In this document: one piece after another, positions 43,301 through 46,380 of the stretch | Layout: each line of letters opens with the position of its first letter | How positions within the stretch are numbered: the stretch's first letter is position 1 | DNA from: Branchiostoma floridae | Lineage: Eukaryota; Chordata; Leptocardii; Amphioxiformes; Branchiostomatidae | Reading direction: 5' to 3' | NCBI RefSeq assembly: GCF_000003815.2 | Contig: NC_049985.1 | Span: 14,595,963 to 14,642,342, forward strand | DNA: 46,380 bases | Notes under the pieces: generated by a model | What the model saw: only the letters and a program-made list of their open reading frames with translations | Database searches by the model: none | What the model was told of the DNA's origin: nothing | Program-made: the position numbers and the translations under genes

Positions 43301-43526
43301 AATCTGAATGCACATAGACTATATACTAGACTATGTTAGTACTTTTGTGGAATACAGAATGCTCGTCTATGTTAAACTCTCGGCAAGGACACTCTATATA
43401 ATGTCCTTGCTCTCAGTATGAAAGATATTGTAAACAACGACGGCAGAGTTCAGAGCGACATATCTACCATATTGTTAAAGTATAACCACATAAAGCAGTT
43501 CCATTGGCCTCACAGATACTTACCAT
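40318..43526 (-). CDS. TNF receptor superfamily member without death domain (paralogue B)
   Basis: Type I receptor of 347 aa. Minus-strand exons: 43524..43526, 41789..42137, 41188..41391, 40318..40805. Exon 2 has no ATG in frame. The best start is a Kozak-like ACCATG followed directly by GTAAGT, so coding exon 1 supplies only Met and the signal peptide continues as LVILILLVDIVSA. Exon 2 holds cysteine-rich repeats (CRGHSRKYKT, CVPCSSCSPGYGVLRPC, CESCVQCAAHEVRRREC); exon 3 the last unit (GDCDVCSWCYPEYP). After a long Thr/Pro/Ser stalk comes a membrane segment at about 274-298 (VGAVVVGIAVAVLILIVVIL). The tail is about 50 residues, without DD, and ends STVII, a possible PDZ ligand. Exon plan and sequence match paralogue A, so it is a tandem duplicate. 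Exon 1 is the least certain part. Confidence 0.84.
41444..41622. repeat. MITE-like element, family 4 full copy
   Basis: The left end GCCAAAAAAACGTTACTCAA and right end TACTTTTTGGC are inverse. AACTGGATATGATTTTGGAA is matched in inverse by TTTCCAAAATTATCCAGTTG, and CGGTCAGAAGCGTTTCAGAA by GAAACGTCTGACCG. It lies in intron 2 of paralogue B. Confidence 0.8.
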
Positions 43527-44132
43527 GGTGGTGAGTAGCTTGTGGTAGAACGTACTTGCCAGTGGTGGTCGTTTCCTCATATGCCAATAGGAGGAAATGA
43601 GGAAGCCCTGTTACCCGTCTGACCATACGTCTGTACAAAGGCCGCTCAGTATACATTATATAGGTTTCGTTCGGGGAACCCCATTGTTTTCGATCAATGT
43701 TCCTACCCAGACCAATCAAAGCGCGAGTCGTACTGTCAGTCTCATAGGGGTCAAGGGTCACAAAAGTTATTACTGTTTTGCTGTTTTGATATAGCTCTAT
43801 TGATATAGTGTTATAGACGGTTGGAATCAACTTGGGAAAAAGTGTCAGTGCCATGGCATATGCAGGAATAATACGTACTATAGAATAACTCGGCAAGTGC
43901 CCTTACATAGTGCAAGTTTTCAGATAGAGGGCTAGAGGGAACGAAGGATAGACAGACAGGGAAGCAATTTGGTGAAAGACCCTGAAACCAATTCATTGTC
44001 TGCACTTAGTCCTTGTGGCTTACTTGAATCGGTAGTTTGCTGTGTTTCTGTATTATCTCATTTTAAGATTTAATTCAAACATAGTCAGCATTTTATCGGT
44101 TCATTTCCTTGTTGAAGTCATTGTTATACGTA

Positions 44133-44297
44133 TAACGTTAGTTCACCTTTATCCGAGGGGTGACGTATGTTTTTGTTTGTTTTAAACAACAGGGATAATT
44201 AGGGATATCAAGTCGACAGATTGTGGTTTCAAATTGGATTTTTCAAAATATTGCAGTATGAAACCACAGTCCGCCGAAGTAAGGTGAACTAGCGTTA
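44133..44297. repeat. MITE-like element, family 2 copy c
   Basis: It starts TAACGTTAGTTCACCTTTAT and ends with the inverse GGTGAACTAGCGTTA. The interior GTCGACAGATTGTGGTTTCA corresponds to the interior of the copy at 4904..5124. Confidence 0.75.
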
Positions 44298-44504
44298 CCC
44301 GCAGATAAAAGTAAGACTATAGCGTTACTATGATTCAAATCTAAAAGAATGAGCATTGTTGAGCATTTGTCAGAGAGTCTCCATCCGAAACTCTTCTTCA
44401 CAGCTGCATTCTCTACGGACCAAAAAGAGCCACAAGTGAAACTACAGCTAGCGTCATGGTGGAATGTTCTGGCATGCGCAGCTTGCTTTCAGTTCCCAGG
44501 GGTA

Positions 44505-44509
<5 letters not shown>

Positions 44510-44540
<31 letters not shown>
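44510..44540. repeat. (GT)n microsatellite
   Basis: A pure GT run of about 15 units. Val-Cys runs in open frames here are artefacts. Confidence 0.95.
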
Positions 44541-44541
<1 letters not shown>

Positions 44542-44579
44542 GTTCAAATGCCAAAAGTGTTACGACATACTGAGTCATA

Positions 44580-44930
44580 CCTTCCCTATTGGAAAATGAT
44601 CGCCCATTTGATTTGCATGATACCTTGGAAACTAGTGGCCCAAACTTACGTCACTTCTTCCCGAGCACAAGAGCTCTCTAACGCCCAAAAGTCGTGACCG
44701 TAGCTTCTTCAAAATATGGTGTATCAAAAGATGTTCCACTTTCGTCACACCCCACCAACACACCAAGTATGAAACCAATCCATCCAGCTGTTGAGTTATC
44801 ACACACACGCACACACACACACACAGTAAGAGACTACAGTGCATGGTGCTACCGCCAAATTAAAACCACCGCGAAAAGTCTATTTTCCCGCTACCGCGAA
44901 ATTAAATCTCCGCGAACTTAAATGCATAAG
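44580..44930. repeat. 'Contact-repeat' copy with CA tail, followed by a partial family 3 MITE
   Basis: The segment 44580..44800 shares the order of blocks with 36840..37250 (GAGCACAAGAGCTCTCTAAC, CCAATCCATCCAGCTGTTGA) and ends in a CA microsatellite (44802..44825). From 44824 the sequence becomes family 3 (GACTACAGTGCATGGTGCTA to CGCGAACTTAAATGCAT), lacking its left end. Confidence 0.6.
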
Positions 44931-45660
44931 TGAAAGCAAACACATTCCAGATTGTGACATTTTGCAGTCCCACGTTTCCTGTATTTGGAACAGTTACACT
45001 CTGTACGTGTATACGTGTACACATTTAACGTACTTTGATCAAATTACAACACAATCATTCCCATTGGTCCACATTTCACATAGCCCATCGGCATACACAT
45101 CCTAACAAAATATCTAATATGTGAATAGAGTAACCAGAGTAGGGATGAACTATACAATAAAAATGGTGATCTATAAACTATTAACTTGTCACATGTAGTA
45201 CTTCATTTTTCTACAAGAAATTGTCTCTATCGTTGTTCTGAAACTCGTAGTACACATTGTCCTTTGGGCCACTTGGGCTATCTTCAAATGATGAATGAAA
45301 TAAGATAGCAAGGACGATATCTTAATATACAATGCACTTAATGATGAGACTTAACAGATTTAGTCGTACAGGACTCTCGTTTACGCAATTGTCAGTACAT
45401 AACCCCACCTGACAGTGTTGTCCCTTTGTTGTCCCATTTAGTAAATAAATAAAGCTTGTACCTTACCAATATCGAAAGTAAGGGATAGACGTACCTGTCG
45501 TATTTTACACAATCATGATATACCTATAAACAAATGGTAAAAGTACACTTATTAACAAGCAAAAGTATAACGATCCAAATAAACAAACGAACAAACAAAA
45601 CAATGCTAACTTGAAACTAAATACTTTCTGTACATATGCATGTAAACTCGCCGTAATGCC

Positions 45661-46083
45661 CTAGGGAAGCAGTCCTTCCCGGATGTTAGTTCGTAGATCG
45701 TTTGAAAGAGAATTTTCCCCATTCTCCACGGTGCACATTTCCTTGACTGGTTTCTTTCGATGACAAAACGTCAGCCGCAATGTTGTAGTCCCTTTTCTCG
45801 GACAGGGCGCTTTGCTTATTTTATCTGGAAACCAAAAACACAGATAAAATTCAACATTATACTCTTCTACTTTTATCCAACATTTGATTTTTATACTACC
45901 AATATTGAAAGCTACAATAGAAACACTTACGCCGACATGTTGGCTCTTGGGTGACGGCACAGTAGTTAGACCGGTCTGGTTGTTTTTCCCGATGAGTTTA
46001 GCGTTGAGTACGGAGTGACTGGAGTCCGTACGCAGGGAGGAGACTTTGGCACGACTTCGGTACCGCCGGACTGACTCTTTCAC
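45661..46083 (-). CDS. Doubtful exon pair of an unrecognised gene
   Basis: A possible internal exon at 45931..46083 (51 codons, phase 0 on both sides, basic and Ser-rich, with RRYRSRAKVSSLR) has a CTAG acceptor and a good GTAAGTG donor. About 100 bases downstream an acceptor TTTCCAG at 45825 opens a frame ending at 45661 (KISKAPCPRKGTTTLRLTF), but its phase does not match. A second AG nine bases further on matches the phase and gives a frame ending at 45686 (KRDYNIAADVLSSKETSQGN). No domain is recognised, no start codon is found, and the gene, if real, begins outside the window or in unrecognised exons. Confidence 0.25.
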   Translation of the reverse strand: MKESVRRYRSRAKVSSLRTDSSHSVLNAKLIGKNNQTGLTTVPSPKSQHVGVSVSIVAFNIGSIKIKCWIKVEEYNVEFYLCFWFPDKISKAPCPRKGTTTLRLTFCHRKKPVKEMCTVENGENSLSNDLRTNIREGLLP

Positions 46084-46139
46084 CTAGTGGTGAACAGGTA
46101 TGGAGCGTCGATCTGATCATTACACCTTTGTCAGAAGGT

Positions 46140-46330
46140 TATGTTTTCGGTAGCGTTTGTGTGTGAGAGCGTGTGTTTATGCAAATGTGTGTGTGTGTGT
46201 ATGTTTGTGGAAGGACAGCATAACTTTAGAAGGCATGGATGGATTGACATTTGGCATGTGGACGGACTTGATGACTCGTTTTTGATATCTCGAGTTGAGC
46301 TCTGGACATCCTATGGTCGTGATTTTTGAG
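46140..46330. repeat. 'Contact-repeat' copy with GT microsatellite, inverse orientation
   Basis: On the minus strand it reads in the same order as 35740..35960 (CAAAAATCACGACCATAGGA, CTCGAGATATCAAAAACG, then a CA run). The GT run is at about 46155..46206. Non-coding. Confidence 0.6.
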
Positions 46331-46380
46331 TGGTAAATAGCTCTTGTTAATGATATTGAAATAGCCGTAGGATTTTAAGT

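Larger units (their letters stand above)
43527..45660. other. Intergenic upstream of paralogue B
   Basis: No supported exon. It contains the 5' flank of paralogue B, a family 2 repeat (44133..44297), a GT microsatellite (44510..44540), a 'contact-repeat' copy (about 44580..44800) ending in a CA microsatellite, and a partial family 3 element (44824..44928). From 44930 to 45660 nothing is recognised. Confidence 0.5.

Noticed and set aside
43510-43896. 128-codon minus-strand open frame overlapping exon 1 of paralogue B
   Set aside because: It runs through the splice donor in a phase that does not fit exon 2, has no domain, and lies where the 5' UTR and promoter are expected.

Overview
The window looks like nuclear DNA of an invertebrate chordate, most probably an amphioxus (Branchiostoma). 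The evidence is intron-rich genes with GT-AG borders, TNF-receptor and death-domain (DD) genes of the kind greatly expanded in amphioxus, many short palindromic (MITE-like) repeats, LINE remnants, microsatellites and one assembly gap. The species call is inference; no gene was matched to a database.

Layout. A TNF receptor with a C-terminal DD lies on the minus strand (1101..5643, 8 coding exons, 487 aa). An intergenic stretch rich in repeats follows, with an N-gap at 7775..8009. Next is a complete trypsin-like serine protease on the minus strand (9240..14280, 6 exons, 301 aa), with a TATA box and a LINE fragment in an intron. About 3.7 kb of intergenic DNA follows (microsatellites, a tRNA-like relic, a G-rich repeat tract). 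On the plus strand is an intracellular Ig-like plus DD protein (18080..22716), with an Asn-rich N-terminal exon and one in-frame stop. Then comes a second DD-bearing TNF receptor on the plus strand (26008..33291, 10 exons, 603 aa). It is followed by two tandem paralogous TNF receptors on the minus strand that lack a DD (35082..39120, 356 aa; 40318..43526, 347 aa). A doubtful gene fragment lies at 45661..46083.

How they fit together. Five of the six good models belong to death-receptor signalling: two receptors able to signal through a DD, two receptors with the same kind of ectodomain but short DD-less tails (candidate decoys or non-apoptotic receptors), and one soluble Ig-DD protein that could be an adaptor. 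The DDs of the Ig-DD protein and of the second receptor resemble each other. All three DDs sit in a single terminal exon entered in phase 1, the layout expected if the DD spread by exon shuffling. The protease has no obvious mechanistic link to the others.

Exon coordinates come from reading splice signals and codon phase by eye. In every complete model the phases match across all introns and the coding length divides by three. UTRs, transcription starts and isoforms are not resolved.
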